IMG/VR virus record: IMGVR_UViG_3300033997_000117
Coordinates: 1-36,100 of that record
Source of the DNA: a virus
Reading direction: 5' to 3' (one strand)
Length of the DNA: 36,100 nucleotides
Part shown: positions 15,409 through 23,917 of the stretch, piece by piece
Numbering within the stretch: the first letter of the stretch is position 1
How the letters are laid out: every line of letters begins with the position of its first letter
Made by a program: the position numbers and the translations under genes
Notes under the pieces: generated by a model
What the model was told of the DNA's origin: nothing
What the model saw: only the letters and a program-made list of their open reading frames with translations
The model's database searches: none

Positions 15409-17612
15409 TTGTTCACCGTCATGGTTGTAATCACTGCCTGCAGGTGGAAGGGATACGGCTGCGGCTGGGTGATCTCCATGCGGAAGTCGCCCAGCTCCCA
15501 GCCCAGCTGTTCAATGCGCTGATCGCCGGTCAGCAGCGGCGGCGGCTGGTCCAGCACGCCGAGGCCGGTTTGGCGCGCAAACATCACCTGGTCATTGACG
15601 ACCAGGCCTGTGGAGTTGAGGACGCGCACCACGATCTCGGAAACGCGGATGTTGCTGCTCTGCGCCGATCCCGAATCGCTGTACATTTCCGGGCGCAGCA
15701 GCTTCACGCGGGGCGAGTAGCCCAGCCCGATCTCGATCTGCTTGGCCGGCCGATCGATGGTGATCTGCCCACCGGTCACGACACGGTCATTCAGCACTAC
15801 GCCGTCGGCCTTGACCTTGACCGTCTTCCCCTCGAGGTGCCCCAGGCCAAGCCAGGTGGTGTCGCCGGCCACGCTGGTGGCGGTGACACAGGAATCCGTC
15901 ATCACGTCGCGGTCGAAGCGCTCGACATAGCGCCTTTCCACACCGTTGATGATTCGGCTGACGATCGCCCACACCTGATCACCATCTTCCAGCGGCAGCG
16001 TGGCCACGGCGATGAACCGCCCGTCGGTGATCTGCCTCGACCAGCCAACCACTTCCTGGTCGCGGTCTAGCGCGCAGGTTGCCAGCTGGCCGTCGGTGCG
16101 GACGCAATGCAGCAGCGAGTCCGGCTCGGCCTCGTAGGCGCTGCCGGTGATGCCGCCGACCGTCATGTGATCGGCCAGCACAGTCAGCTCGGGGGCGCCG
16201 TACTGCGCGGTGTCGATGCGGTCGGCCGACAGTGCGCGCAGCTTGCGGTTGGCGCGCTGGGTAAACACCAGCTCCCGGCCCACGCGCTCGGGCGAGACGT
16301 CGCCGCAGCCAAAGCTGGACTGGTTGCGGATCTGCACGTTCGTGGGCGTGATCGGCTTGTCCAGGCTGCCCTGCAGGGTGAACTCGCCGCCATTGGTCAG
16401 CGCCACGAGGGCGTTTACCTGGGTCAGGTGCCGGATCAGGTTCTGCCGGTCGCTGGCCAGGTCGAACGACACCGCATCGTCGTCGTTGGTGCCCAACTCG
16501 AAGTTGAGGTATTCCCCGATGCGTGAGCCCCACACGGTCTGCGGGAAGGCGCGCGAGCCGGCCAGCCACAGGCGCTGCTCGAAGAACGTTCCCGTGCCCG
16601 GGTAGCCGTTGCGGCCGCCCCACACCGTGCCCTTCAGCACCCACGCCAGCGCCGGCACCGCAACCAACGCGGTGAGCGCACGCCGCACCGTCGCCGTGGC
16701 CACCGTCGACGAGGTGACAGCATCGATCTGCACGAGCCCGGCATTCAGTTCGACCCACTTGCCCACGTCCACTGAGCGCCAGCCTGGCGCGTCCAGGGTC
16801 AAGGTCACCGATGCACCCACCGGCGGCAGGTCGGTACCGGTACCGCCCGGATAGGTTGGGGTCAGCACGGCCAGCGGGCTGCCGGTGATCACCCACTGCC
16901 CAGCGGCGATGGTCAGGGACGGGAATGGCGTCTGAGTGTCTACCGTGGCCGTGGTCGCGCTGGTTACCGCGGTGATGACGGCCAGGCCGCCAAGGCCTTC
17001 GATCTCGCGGCCAACGTCCGCAGCCAGGAACGCCGCACCGCTGGTGGTGACGGTGCGCCCCGGGCCAAGAGCCAGGCTGTCCAGCGTCATGCTCTCCGGC
17101 GGGGCATAGCCCACCTCGCCGAAGGGCTCTTCCACCCACGGCACCGCTTCGAGGATCCATGAGGCATCGCCGAAACGGCGCAGGCGCCGAGTCACGTAGC
17201 CAGTGTGGAACAGGAACATCGTGTCCCCGCTCTGCACGTAGTCGATGGCTGACAGATCAGCCTCGGCATAGTCGGTGGCGATTTCGAAAGGCACGAACAC
17301 GCCCGGGGTCGATTCCACCAGCACCTCGGCGCCGTTCTGTAGGAACACTCGGATATAGGCGTCCCCTACTTCCAGCATGTAAGCCTGCGAGCGGTTGAAC
17401 ACGTAGGGGATCAGCTCGGCATACTTATCCTCATGCTTCGCTGGTGCGCTGTGGCGCAGGCCTGGCCGGCGCTGCACGCCGCCCTGCACCATGATGATGA
17501 CGTTCTCGAGGATCTCCGCCGCATTGCGGTAGCGGTCGATATCGCTGCGCCCGTAGAGCTTCGGGCTGATCTCGCCGGCGGTGAAGTTGGTTTGAGCGGG
17601 GGTCAGGCGCAT
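15405..17612 (-). CDS. Tail tubular protein B-like (tail tube nozzle)
   Basis: The 735-residue protein starts at the ATG three bases after the stop of the tubular A gene; an upstream extension of the open frame is Arg-rich out-of-frame overlap. The N-terminus has the typical signature FTAGEISPKLYGRSDIDRYRNAAEILENV followed by GGVQRRPGLR, shared by podoviral nozzle or 'stabilisation' proteins. The rest is beta-rich. With tubular protein A it makes the short tail through which DNA exits and to which fibres attach. Confidence 0.92.
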   Translation of the reverse strand: MRLTPAQTNFTAGEISPKLYGRSDIDRYRNAAEILENVIIMVQGGVQRRPGLRHSAPAKHEDKYAELIPYVFNRSQAYMLEVGDAYIRVFLQNGAEVLVESTPGVFVPFEIATDYAEADLSAIDYVQSGDTMFLFHTGYVTRRLRRFGDASWILEAVPWVEEPFGEVGYAPPESMTLDSLALGPGRTVTTSGAAFLAADVGREIEGLGGLAVITAVTSATTATVDTQTPFPSLTIAAGQWVITGSPLAVLTPTYPGGTGTDLPPVGASVTLTLDAPGWRSVDVGKWVELNAGLVQIDAVTSSTVATATVRRALTALVAVPALAWVLKGTVWGGRNGYPGTGTFFEQRLWLAGSRAFPQTVWGSRIGEYLNFELGTNDDDAVSFDLASDRQNLIRHLTQVNALVALTNGGEFTLQGSLDKPITPTNVQIRNQSSFGCGDVSPERVGRELVFTQRANRKLRALSADRIDTAQYGAPELTVLADHMTVGGITGSAYEAEPDSLLHCVRTDGQLATCALDRDQEVVGWSRQITDGRFIAVATLPLEDGDQVWAIVSRIINGVERRYVERFDRDVMTDSCVTATSVAGDTTWLGLGHLEGKTVKVKADGVVLNDRVVTGGQITIDRPAKQIEIGLGYSPRVKLLRPEMYSDSGSAQSSNIRVSEIVVRVLNSTGLVVNDQVMFARQTGLGVLDQPPPLLTGDQRIEQLGWELGDFRMEITQPQPYPFHLQAVITTMTVNK

Positions 17613-17614
17613 GG

Positions 17615-18205
17615 TCAGCCCCTCATCCGGCTCTGCAGCAGCGGGAAGTCGCCGAACGTCTCCGGCGGGTCGTCCTGGCCATCGGTGGCCCTGGCCTCGC
17701 GCAGCAGGTCGCGCAGCTCGATCTTCTTGGCTTCCTCCACGCTGGTGCTGGCGGTGATCGGGTACGCCAGGCGCGCAGCCATTGCGACCGTCATCACGTC
17801 CACCAACAGCGTGTCCCACTGGTCTTCGGGAACATCGGCGCCGTAGTGCAGCGGCAGCACCGGCTCGTCGCACAACAGGTAACGCCCTTCGCTGCGGTAG
17901 TCGATGCGGCCCCGGGTGTTGCGGTCGCCTACGCCCCAGGTGCGCAGCCAGTCGCCCGGCAGCAGGAAGCGGTAGGCGTAGCCGAAGGCCGGCTTCTGCT
18001 CGTCCGGCGACAACAGCACGCGGCGCGCGCAGGTGTTCCAGTAGTGGCCGCGCAGGATGGCCAGCCGCAGGCCCGGGTACAGACCGGCGCAGAGCTTGGC
18101 TCGGTCGAGGTTGGAGCCCATGCCTTCGGACTCGCTGAAGCTGGCGATCGGCTTTGCGCCGAGCATCATCAGCGCGTTGGAGCAGATCTTGATGGGGTCA
18201 GTCAT
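17615..18205 (-). CDS. Tail tubular protein A-like (adaptor)
   Basis: The 196-residue protein begins MTDPIKICSNALMMLGAKPI and continues with AKLCAGLYPGLRLAILRGHYWNTCARR. This matches the T7 gp11 family, which forms the ring joining portal and tail nozzle. Its start lies only 15 bases from the T tract of a strong terminator, leaving no room for a separate promoter. Expression of this and all genes down to the lysis region must therefore rely on readthrough (inference). GAGGG lies about 9 bases upstream of the ATG. Confidence 0.9.
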   Translation of the reverse strand: MTDPIKICSNALMMLGAKPIASFSESEGMGSNLDRAKLCAGLYPGLRLAILRGHYWNTCARRVLLSPDEQKPAFGYAYRFLLPGDWLRTWGVGDRNTRGRIDYRSEGRYLLCDEPVLPLHYGADVPEDQWDTLLVDVMTVAMAARLAYPITASTSVEEAKKIELRDLLREARATDGQDDPPETFGDFPLLQSRMRG

Positions 18206-18219
18206 GGTGCGCGGCCCTC

Positions 18220-18248
18220 AAAAAAAGCCGGGCGCACTCGGCGCCCGG
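18220..18248 (-). terminator. Rho-independent terminator after the capsid unit
   Basis: In the minus strand the perfect 8-bp arms CCGGGCGC and GCGCCCGG flank a 5-nt loop and are followed by C and seven T. It separates the capsid/decoration pair from the tail genes. Its position matches the leaky T-phi terminator that follows the capsid gene in T7. Confidence 0.88.
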
Positions 18249-18285
18249 ATGGTTTCCCTGTTGCTATCCGGGTTGGGAACCTGGA

Positions 18286-18804
18286 TCAGTTGCCGTCGAT
18301 GAAGTGGCCCTTCAGGCCGACGAAGCCCGCGGCGGTGGCCGCGCCGGTCAGGGTGGCCGCAACGTCGTAGTACAGGCCCGGGTCAGCGGGCAGGCCCAGC
18401 AAGCGCCAGATCGGCCATTCCAGCTTTTCCACGGTGACCAGGCCCGACTCGCGCAGCACGTTGGTGCCGTCCAGCGCCGCCGACAGGTCCTGAGCCGAGG
18501 CGAAGAAATCGGCATCCACCACCGCGCCGGCGTTGCGGGTCGGCAGGTCGTACAGACCGATATCCGCGGCACCCGTGGTGATGGCAGTGCAGAAGGCCAG
18601 CACCGCGCCAACGCGCCAGCTCGAATGCACCGAGAAGAAGCGCAGCACACTGCCGATGCTGTCTCCGTTGGCCACGGCAATCACGCCGATGGATTCCTTG
18701 ACGCGGCCGGTTGCCAGCTTGGTCGGCGCCGCGTTGCTGTTGAGTTGGGAGGGGACGCCGTCGCGCTGGGCGAGTGCGGCGGAAAGCTTGTTCACGACTG
18801 CCAT
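18286..18804 (-). CDS. Probable head decoration or minor structural protein
   Basis: The 172-residue protein lies 64 nt downstream of the major capsid gene and upstream of a terminator, so the two form a capsid transcription unit. It has a beta-rich middle (GRVKESIGVIAVANGDSIGSVLRFF, then WRVGAVLAFCTAI) and ends in GFVGLKGHFIDGN. There is no signal peptide or catalytic motif. GAGG lies 8 bases before the ATG. I do not recognise a named family. Placement directly after the capsid gene and inferred high expression suggest an abundant head-surface protein. Confidence 0.72.
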   Translation of the reverse strand: MAVVNKLSAALAQRDGVPSQLNSNAAPTKLATGRVKESIGVIAVANGDSIGSVLRFFSVHSSWRVGAVLAFCTAITTGAADIGLYDLPTRNAGAVVDADFFASAQDLSAALDGTNVLRESGLVTVEKLEWPIWRLLGLPADPGLYYDVAATLTGAATAAGFVGLKGHFIDGN

Positions 18805-18868
18805 GGTGGCTACCTCGTATGCGAATGGATTGGGTGGAGCAGCGGCCGAAACCGCTGCGCCGAATGGA

Positions 18869-19732
18869 TCAGGCTTCCTGGCAGGCGATTTCGACGACCT
18901 TCACTTCCTCGGAGCGCACAGCACCGATGGCCTGCTTGCCGTACACGCGGGTGTTGAAGCCCTTGCCCGGGTCCTTGCCGACTTCGGTGGTGGTGTCCTT
19001 GCCGATGCCGAGGGTGAGGCCGGACTTCGCCCAGGCCAGGCCGTAACGGGTGGTGCCGACCTTGTCCAGGCGCTCGGTCGGGATCCAGTTGAAGCCCATC
19101 CACTTACCCTTCAGCGAGCCGTTCTGCAGCATCTGCACGGCCAGGAAGTCGGCGGAGGTCAGGGTGGTGTCGCTCAGCACGTCCTGCAGCATCTGAGCGG
19201 TGTAGGCCATGTACAGCTCTTCGCCGTTCTCTTCGTCCGCCTCGTTACGGCGGAACATGCCCTTCGCCTGGATGATCTTGGCCTTGCTCAGGCCAACACC
19301 ACCGACGGCGATCTTCTGCGAGGCCGGCAGGATGACGTTGCCGGCGGTGGCGCGCGAGTTGCCACGGGCAGCGGCAATGATCACGTCGTCCTTCGAACGG
19401 TTGAAGGCCGACACCATGGCCTTGACGTAGTCGCTGGTCGGGTCGACCAACATGCGGACCTTGTCGAGGTCGTCGATCATGTCGCCGTCTTCCCAGTCGT
19501 ACAGGTCGACGAAACGGGTACCGTGCTGCTGGTCGTTGATCGGGGTGTCACCGTGGCGGACCAGGCGACGCTGGGCGGTGCGCTGGCCCAGGAAGTTGAT
19601 GGACTTGGACATGCCGACGATGCCCGACTCGATGGTCACACAGGACTCGAGGCGGGACGGCATCTGCTGGGCCACGTGGCGGAAGTTGTCCGCGAACTGC
19701 TGCACGAAGGCTTCGGTAATCTGCTGGCTCAT
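18869..19732 (-). CDS. Major capsid protein
   Basis: The 287-residue protein follows the scaffold gene. It shows features of podoviral HK97-fold capsid proteins: an N-terminal helix (ITEAFVQQFADNFRHVAQQ), a region RRLVRHGDTPINDQQHGTRFVDLYDWEDGDMID, and a C-terminal domain with GLAWAKSGLTLGIG. It starts at the ATG with GGAG 8 bases upstream. It is preceded by a ~150-nt leader, a copy of the late motif and a terminator insulating it from the scaffold gene, which is the arrangement expected for a gene needing very high expression. Confidence 0.9.
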   Translation of the reverse strand: MSQQITEAFVQQFADNFRHVAQQMPSRLESCVTIESGIVGMSKSINFLGQRTAQRRLVRHGDTPINDQQHGTRFVDLYDWEDGDMIDDLDKVRMLVDPTSDYVKAMVSAFNRSKDDVIIAAARGNSRATAGNVILPASQKIAVGGVGLSKAKIIQAKGMFRRNEADEENGEELYMAYTAQMLQDVLSDTTLTSADFLAVQMLQNGSLKGKWMGFNWIPTERLDKVGTTRYGLAWAKSGLTLGIGKDTTTEVGKDPGKGFNTRVYGKQAIGAVRSEEVKVVEIACQEA

Positions 19733-19881
19733 ATAGGGCTCCGAAGGGTTTGAAGGGGGCTCGTGCCTGCCCGGGTGTCCCTCTCGGGGCCGTGCGGTTC
19801 GCGTGGCAACGTCGCGGGCTTACGCGGGTATCCGGGTGCCACCCCGGGCCGATGGCTGGCAGGATGGCTGTGCGGCCGATT

Positions 19882-19901
19882 CGGAATCCCGACTATTTGC
19901 A
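19882..19901 (-). promoter_or_regulatory. Repeated late motif, copy B (upstream of the capsid gene)
   Basis: The minus strand reads TGCAAATAGTCGGGATTCCG. It lies in a non-coding gap, seven bases downstream of the T tract of a terminator and ~150 bp upstream of the capsid start. This terminator-then-motif-then-capsid order is the best single argument that the motif starts transcription. The region between it and the capsid gene (19733-19881) has no gene and contains GC-rich short inverted repeats. Confidence 0.65.
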
Positions 19902-19908
19902 CGGGCAC

Positions 19909-19934
19909 AAAAAAGCCCCGCGCTGGGCGGGGCT
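19909..19934 (-). terminator. Rho-independent terminator after the scaffold gene
   Basis: In the minus strand the arms AGCCCCGC and GCGGGGCT surround a 5-nt loop and are followed by a run of six T. It lies 20 nt past the scaffold stop and just before late motif copy B. Confidence 0.9.
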
Positions 19935-19953
19935 CTTTCGGATCGGGTTGCGA

Positions 19954-20844
19954 TCAGCGAACGGCTGATGCGCCGAGCTGGCGCTGCTGGGTGCCGTAGC
20001 GCTTCTGGTACAGCTCGCCGACCTGTCGCACCACGCTGGCGTGCTTCGGGTTGCTCTTGTCCATGTAGGCCGGGTCGGCCTTCAGGGTGTCGACCTGCTC
20101 CTGCCAGTCGGCTGCGGCCACCGGATCCGAACTGATCGGCTTGTCCTCGCCCATTTCCTTGCCGATGCTGGCCATCAGCGCCAGGAAGTCGGGGTCGTTG
20201 CCGAACTTCTGCATCACGTTTTCGTAGTTGCCGGGCTGGCCGGCAGGAGCTGCGAAGCCCTGGGCGGCACGGGCGGCGCTCGCCAGGCCCGCCTTCATGG
20301 CTGCGTCATCCTTCCACACTGCCGACAGGGTCTGCCGGGCCTCATCGGCGCCCAGCTGCAGGTTGGCCTCGAACAGCTTCGGTGCCATCTGCAGGTACTC
20401 GCCGATGACCACGTTCATCTGCTCGTTGCTGATGCCGGCTGCGTGCGCCTTCGCGGCAAATTCCTTGTACATCGGGTCGCCGATGAAGTCCTGCAGGTCG
20501 ACGCCTTCAACCAGGGCCTTTCCGTCGGCATCGGTGGGCACGGTCAGCTGGTAGCCGTCGGCGCTGTCCGGCACGGTGCCAGTGGCGCCGCTGCCAAGCT
20601 TCGCCTCGAGGGACTTGTAACCCTCACCCAGCTTCCGGGCCGATGCCTGGAAGTCGATCTCGTCCTTGCCCTCGACCTTTACACGGTACTTCTCCGGCAG
20701 CCACGCGGCTTCCTCTCCCGCGCCTTGTTGGAGTAGCGAGGCAGCGTCTCCCGCGCCCGCCGCGCCGGCAGCTGCTGCGGCTGCTGCATCCGCACCAACA
20801 GCACCTGCGGCCGAGGTGTCTTCATGGCTGTGACTCATGTTCAT
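19954..20844 (-). CDS. Capsid scaffolding protein
   Basis: The 296-residue acidic protein has a low-complexity Ala/Gly N-terminus (~1-45) and a conserved-type segment WLPEKYRVKVEGKDEIDFQASARKL. Helical, charged regions follow. The C-terminus ends in a mixed-charge helix with KRYGTQQRQLG, as expected for capsid contact. It lies directly upstream of the capsid gene, as in T7 (gp9/gp10). GGAG precedes the chosen ATG by 9 bases; a second ATG two codons later is possible. It guides procapsid assembly and is lost on maturation. Confidence 0.87.
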   Translation of the reverse strand: MNMSHSHEDTSAAGAVGADAAAAAAAGAAGAGDAASLLQQGAGEEAAWLPEKYRVKVEGKDEIDFQASARKLGEGYKSLEAKLGSGATGTVPDSADGYQLTVPTDADGKALVEGVDLQDFIGDPMYKEFAAKAHAAGISNEQMNVVIGEYLQMAPKLFEANLQLGADEARQTLSAVWKDDAAMKAGLASAARAAQGFAAPAGQPGNYENVMQKFGNDPDFLALMASIGKEMGEDKPISSDPVAAADWQEQVDTLKADPAYMDKSNPKHASVVRQVGELYQKRYGTQQRQLGASAVR

Positions 20845-21070
20845 CGGTGTTTACTCCGTTCGCTCGGTTGATTTGGGTAACGATGTGATCCACCACGGAG
20901 CGCGCGCCCTCGCGGTGGTAGGTGGACAGGACGGCGTCGATGCCGCCCTGCATGACGGCGCCCTTGTGGAAGCGCCGCACCAGGTCCTCGAGGATCAGCA
21001 CGCCCTCGGCGTGGTTCTCGAACACCCGGGCGTACATTTCCGGCGTCACTCGCTCGCGCTGGTCGGTCAT
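20822..21070 (-). CDS. Bbp19-like small structural protein
   Basis: The 82-residue protein resembles the Bbp19 family of podoviruses (named for Bordetella phage BPP-1): a single helical domain with EGVLILEDLVRRF, a short linker, and HREGARSVVDHIVTQI. It overlaps the portal stop (ATGA) and the scaffold start, so the three genes are translationally coupled. Members are encoded between portal and scaffold or capsid. Exact role unknown. Confidence 0.75.
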   Translation of the reverse strand: MTDQRERVTPEMYARVFENHAEGVLILEDLVRRFHKGAVMQGGIDAVLSTYHREGARSVVDHIVTQINRANGVNTDEHESQP

Positions 21071-22665
21071 GCGGCGGCCTGCTCGCCCATGGCCTGCTGT
21101 GCTGCACCCATGGCCATCTGCTCAGCGGCAGCTGCCTGTCGCTGCTGGTCGGCGGCCTGCTGCTTGGCCTGCTGGACTTCCAGCACCTCGTCCTGGCTGC
21201 GCAGCACACCCTGCGGGACGCCCAAGCCTTCAGCGGTGATGCGGATGGCCTCGGCCGAATCCAGCTGGTCGAACACGCTGCTATCGCCGGTGGCCTGCGC
21301 CAGAGCGCCCATGTTGAGCACCAGGCGCTCGATTGCGGTCACTTCCTCGAGGCGCTGCGCGCGGGCCAGCGGCGAGACGTACTTCACCGTGTACTCGCGG
21401 TCTGCCAGGGACTCAGGCGGCTGGCCCAGCACGCCGGCGCGGGCGGCGATGCCGAAGCAGCGGGTAACCATCGGCCGCAGGTACTCGGCCTGCAGGCGGC
21501 CGTAGATCGGGCCCAGCAGCTGGCGGATCAGCTCCACCCGAACGTGCACCTCGGTGGCCGTCATGGCCGGGCCGTCCTGCGGCTGCAGCTGGTCGGCCAT
21601 GAACACCTTGCGGATGGCGGCCTGCAGGTGGCTCACCAGGTACTCGCCCATTTCGAAGTCGCTGCCGTTCTTCAGCTCCTTCATCGAGTCGACGGAGTTG
21701 GCGACGATGATCTTGCGGGCGCCGACCTTGACCGTGCGGGGATTCAGGACACCGTCGTCCTCAGCAATCCACATGCCGGCGATGTTGATATCCGCCGCGG
21801 CCAGCGTCATCGCCTTCAGCTCGTTGAGCATGCGCATGTCGGGCAGCGCTTCGAAGGCCGGGCCGACGCCGTAGGCGCTGTTCGGCAGGCGCATCCAGCG
21901 CGGCACCACACACGGGAACTCGTGGTAGCCGGACTCGCGCACCAGGTGCTTCGTGTTGGCCTCGACCACACAGGAAGCGAAGGGCAGGTTCCTGGCCAGG
22001 CGGGCGCCGACCACGTGCATGGGCCGCGGCTCGATGCAGGTGATGAAGCTCACCATTTCCAGCGGCTTGTCCTTCACCAGCTTCTGCAGCGGATCGCTCA
22101 GGTTCTCGATGCCGAACTGCGCGGCCGCAGCCTCGGCCGAAAGCCTGTGTTCCCGGTAGATGGTGTCGACCAGGCCATCGGCGCGGGTGCTGGCCACGTA
22201 GCAGGTGGCGATCGGCCACTGCTGGAAGCTGAAACCACCGTCGGGCGCCTCGTCGATGTACAGGACGAACCAGCCAGCGGCGACGGCATCCAGACAGCTC
22301 TCGTAGCCCTCAGCGTCGAAGTTGGATTGATGGATGTTGGTCCAGACCGTGTCGGCTGCCTCGCCGAGCCAGGCCTTCTCATCGTCGCTGGCCTGCTCCA
22401 CCGAAAGCTCGAACCAACGGGAGTTGGCCGGGGTCAGGCCGGACATGATCCCCGAAGCCAGGGTGCGGCAGCCGTCGGTGCCGGTGCTGTCCAGGATCTC
22501 GCCCTGCTTGCGCATGCCCTGCTGGGCGTCCAGCTGCTGGCCATCGAAGCCATCAGCGCGCAGCGGGTACGTCAGTTCGAAGCAGTGCCGCCAAACCTGC
22601 TCATGGGGCTGCCGGCGCGACTTCAGCTCGCCGAGACGCTTGTGGATGCGGGCACCGGCGCTCAT
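21067..22665 (-). CDS. Portal (head-tail connector) protein, T7 gp8 type
   Basis: The 532-residue protein begins with the connector-family helix (RIHKRLGELKSRRQPHEQVWRHCFELTYP). It continues with STGTDGCRTLASGIMSGLTPANSRWFELS, then YGVGPAFEALPDMRMLNELK and, near the end, TATEVHVRVELIRQLLGPIYGRLQAEYL. The last ~50 residues are Gln/Ala-rich (QQAKQQAADQQRQAAAAEQM). Twelve copies would form the dodecameric channel at the capsid vertex that binds terminase and tail. Its ATG overlaps the stop of the preceding small gene. Confidence 0.94.
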   Translation of the reverse strand: MSAGARIHKRLGELKSRRQPHEQVWRHCFELTYPLRADGFDGQQLDAQQGMRKQGEILDSTGTDGCRTLASGIMSGLTPANSRWFELSVEQASDDEKAWLGEAADTVWTNIHQSNFDAEGYESCLDAVAAGWFVLYIDEAPDGGFSFQQWPIATCYVASTRADGLVDTIYREHRLSAEAAAAQFGIENLSDPLQKLVKDKPLEMVSFITCIEPRPMHVVGARLARNLPFASCVVEANTKHLVRESGYHEFPCVVPRWMRLPNSAYGVGPAFEALPDMRMLNELKAMTLAAADINIAGMWIAEDDGVLNPRTVKVGARKIIVANSVDSMKELKNGSDFEMGEYLVSHLQAAIRKVFMADQLQPQDGPAMTATEVHVRVELIRQLLGPIYGRLQAEYLRPMVTRCFGIAARAGVLGQPPESLADREYTVKYVSPLARAQRLEEVTAIERLVLNMGALAQATGDSSVFDQLDSAEAIRITAEGLGVPQGVLRSQDEVLEVQQAKQQAADQQRQAAAAEQMAMGAAQQAMGEQAAA

Positions 22666-22895
22666 CAGGCACCGCCCAGGGTGGACTTGCCCACAGCGCT
22701 GGCCAGCAGCGAGCGGCCACCGCCGCCACCGACCAAGCCCTGAGCCCCCAGCGTCAGCAGCGACGACTCACGGCGGCGGCGGCGGCGCGATGCCAGCTCG
22801 AGGTTGGATTGGGTCGTGGCCTGCGCCTCAGCGGCGCGCTGGTCGGCCACGGGGTCGCGTTCAACGACCTTGGGTGCCTTGGGTTTCCCACACAT
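22665..22895 (-). CDS. Small head-region protein with Met-Cys start
   Basis: The 76-residue protein begins MCGKPKAPKVVERDP and carries a run of six Arg followed by ESSLLTLGAQGLVGGGG. AGGAGG lies 8 bases before the ATG. The next upstream gene product also begins Met-Cys and ends in a comparable basic-then-SSxxxxLGxxG tail, so the two may be related. T7 gp7.3 and gp6.7, minor ejected virion proteins near the connector gene, have a loosely similar basic-plus-Gly/Ser end. That is suggestive only. Confidence 0.7.
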   Translation of the reverse strand: MCGKPKAPKVVERDPVADQRAAEAQATTQSNLELASRRRRRRESSLLTLGAQGLVGGGGGRSLLASAVGKSTLGGA

Positions 22896-22899
22896 GTGG

Positions 22900-23211
22900 T
22901 CAGCCTCCTGCAGAGCCCAGCAGGCTGACGGCGAAGGAACTACGCCGCTTCAGTCGCTGGTTGAGGGTGGATTCAGTGGACTGCGCGGCCAGGCGGCGGG
23001 CATCGGCCAGGGCATTCGGCAGGACGTTCTTGGCGTCGTCCTGCGCCTTGCGGTCGGCAGCAGCCTGGGCGGCGACCTTCGCTCGTTCCTTGCGGATATC
23101 TCCCGTCGGGTCGCCGATGGCCGTCTTCGTGACGCCGAGCGGGTCCGCCCACTTGGCGTTCTTGCCGGTCAACAGCCCGGCCGGGTCCATGATCTTGGCC
23201 TTGCTGCACAT
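22900..23211 (-). CDS. Small head-region protein, possible paralogue of its neighbour
   Basis: The 103-residue protein begins MCSKAKIMDPAGLLTGKNAKW. A charged helix follows (RKERAKVAAQAAADRKAQDDAKN), and the C-terminus is LKRRSSFAVSLLGSAGG. The N-terminal MC(G/S)K and the basic/Ser/Gly tail recall the following gene. There are no membrane segments. It probably is a minor virion protein. It sits between the first late gene and the portal with only a few bases on either side. Confidence 0.7.
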   Translation of the reverse strand: MCSKAKIMDPAGLLTGKNAKWADPLGVTKTAIGDPTGDIRKERAKVAAQAAADRKAQDDAKNVLPNALADARRLAAQSTESTLNQRLKRRSSFAVSLLGSAGG

Positions 23212-23214
23212 GGC

Positions 23215-23856
23215 TCAGGCCTTCGGCTGCGGCTCGGGGACGACCCAGCCCGCGTCAGTCAGCACTGCCTGGCCGGTTGTGCGCGGCGCATTCACTTCCG
23301 CTTTCGGCAGATCTGCAACCGGAATCGGGGGTTGTGCTGCCGCTTCGACCAGATCCACACCCAGCTCGCGCCAGCCACCTACGGCAGCCTCATCGAGCGA
23401 CAGCCCACGGGTAGCGGCCCATTCCTCGATCGCTTCAACGGCTGCGCCAGCTTCTTCGGATGCGCCCAGGTTGATCACCTTGACGCGGGAGGTGAGAAAG
23501 CCGGCGAAGTCGAACAGTGCGCCGGCGATGACCACGCACAGGTCGGCAGGCAGCGGGTCGGCTGGGGCAATCGGGTCAGCAGAGCCCAGCTCGGCACGGC
23601 GCTTGTCCTCGGCCTCGATGGCTTCCAGCACGCCCTTGCGGTTGCTGCCGGCCACTTCGAGGTCGCGCAGGGCGATCAGGTCGCCCGCCACCAGGCTGGG
23701 CAGAGCCTCGGTGATGACCGCAACGGTCTGCTTGGACAGGGTGAGGACAGCGGCCAGGCGCTCGTCCGGCGGCGCGGTGCTGGTGGTGCCGGCGGCTGCG
23801 GCGCTGGTGTCGGCGGTTTCGCCGGGGACTTTCACGGTCAGTTCGGGCGCGGGCAT
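23215..23856 (-). CDS. Acidic hypothetical protein, first gene of the late unit
   Basis: The start chosen has AGGAG 6 bases upstream (CTCCT at 23863-23867 on the plus strand), giving 213 residues; a longer frame upstream would run through a hairpin and late motif copy A. The protein is acidic and Ala-rich, with helical segments (ERLAAVLTLSKQTVAVITEAL) and a central hydrophobic stretch (DLCVVIAGALFDFAGFL), and a Pro-rich C-terminus. I do not recognise a family. As the first gene behind the motif and hairpin, it would lead the head-assembly transcript. Confidence 0.72.
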   Translation of the reverse strand: MPAPELTVKVPGETADTSAAAAGTTSTAPPDERLAAVLTLSKQTVAVITEALPSLVAGDLIALRDLEVAGSNRKGVLEAIEAEDKRRAELGSADPIAPADPLPADLCVVIAGALFDFAGFLTSRVKVINLGASEEAGAAVEAIEEWAATRGLSLDEAAVGGWRELGVDLVEAAAQPPIPVADLPKAEVNAPRTTGQAVLTDAGWVVPEPQPKA

Positions 23857-23878
23857 GTGCTGCTCCTGTGGGCTGCAT

Positions 23879-23910
23879 GGGTGGCGAACAGCCCGGAGTG
23901 TTCGCCACCC
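23879..23910 (-). promoter_or_regulatory. 12-bp hairpin in the leader of the first late transcript
   Basis: A perfect 12-bp inverted repeat, arms GGGTGGCGAACA and TGTTCGCCACCC, encloses an 8-nt loop. It has no T tract, so it is not a normal terminator. It lies just after late motif copy A and 12 nt before the AGGAG of the first late gene. A transcript starting at the motif would therefore carry a stable 5' stem-loop. Confidence 0.75.
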
Positions 23911-23917
23911 GCCCATG

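Noticed and set aside
18249-18285. Possible fifth copy of the late motif between the decoration gene and terminator
   Set aside because: Only scattered matches (GGATAG, GGGAAA) in the wrong order and spacing; the core ATAGTCGGGA is absent.
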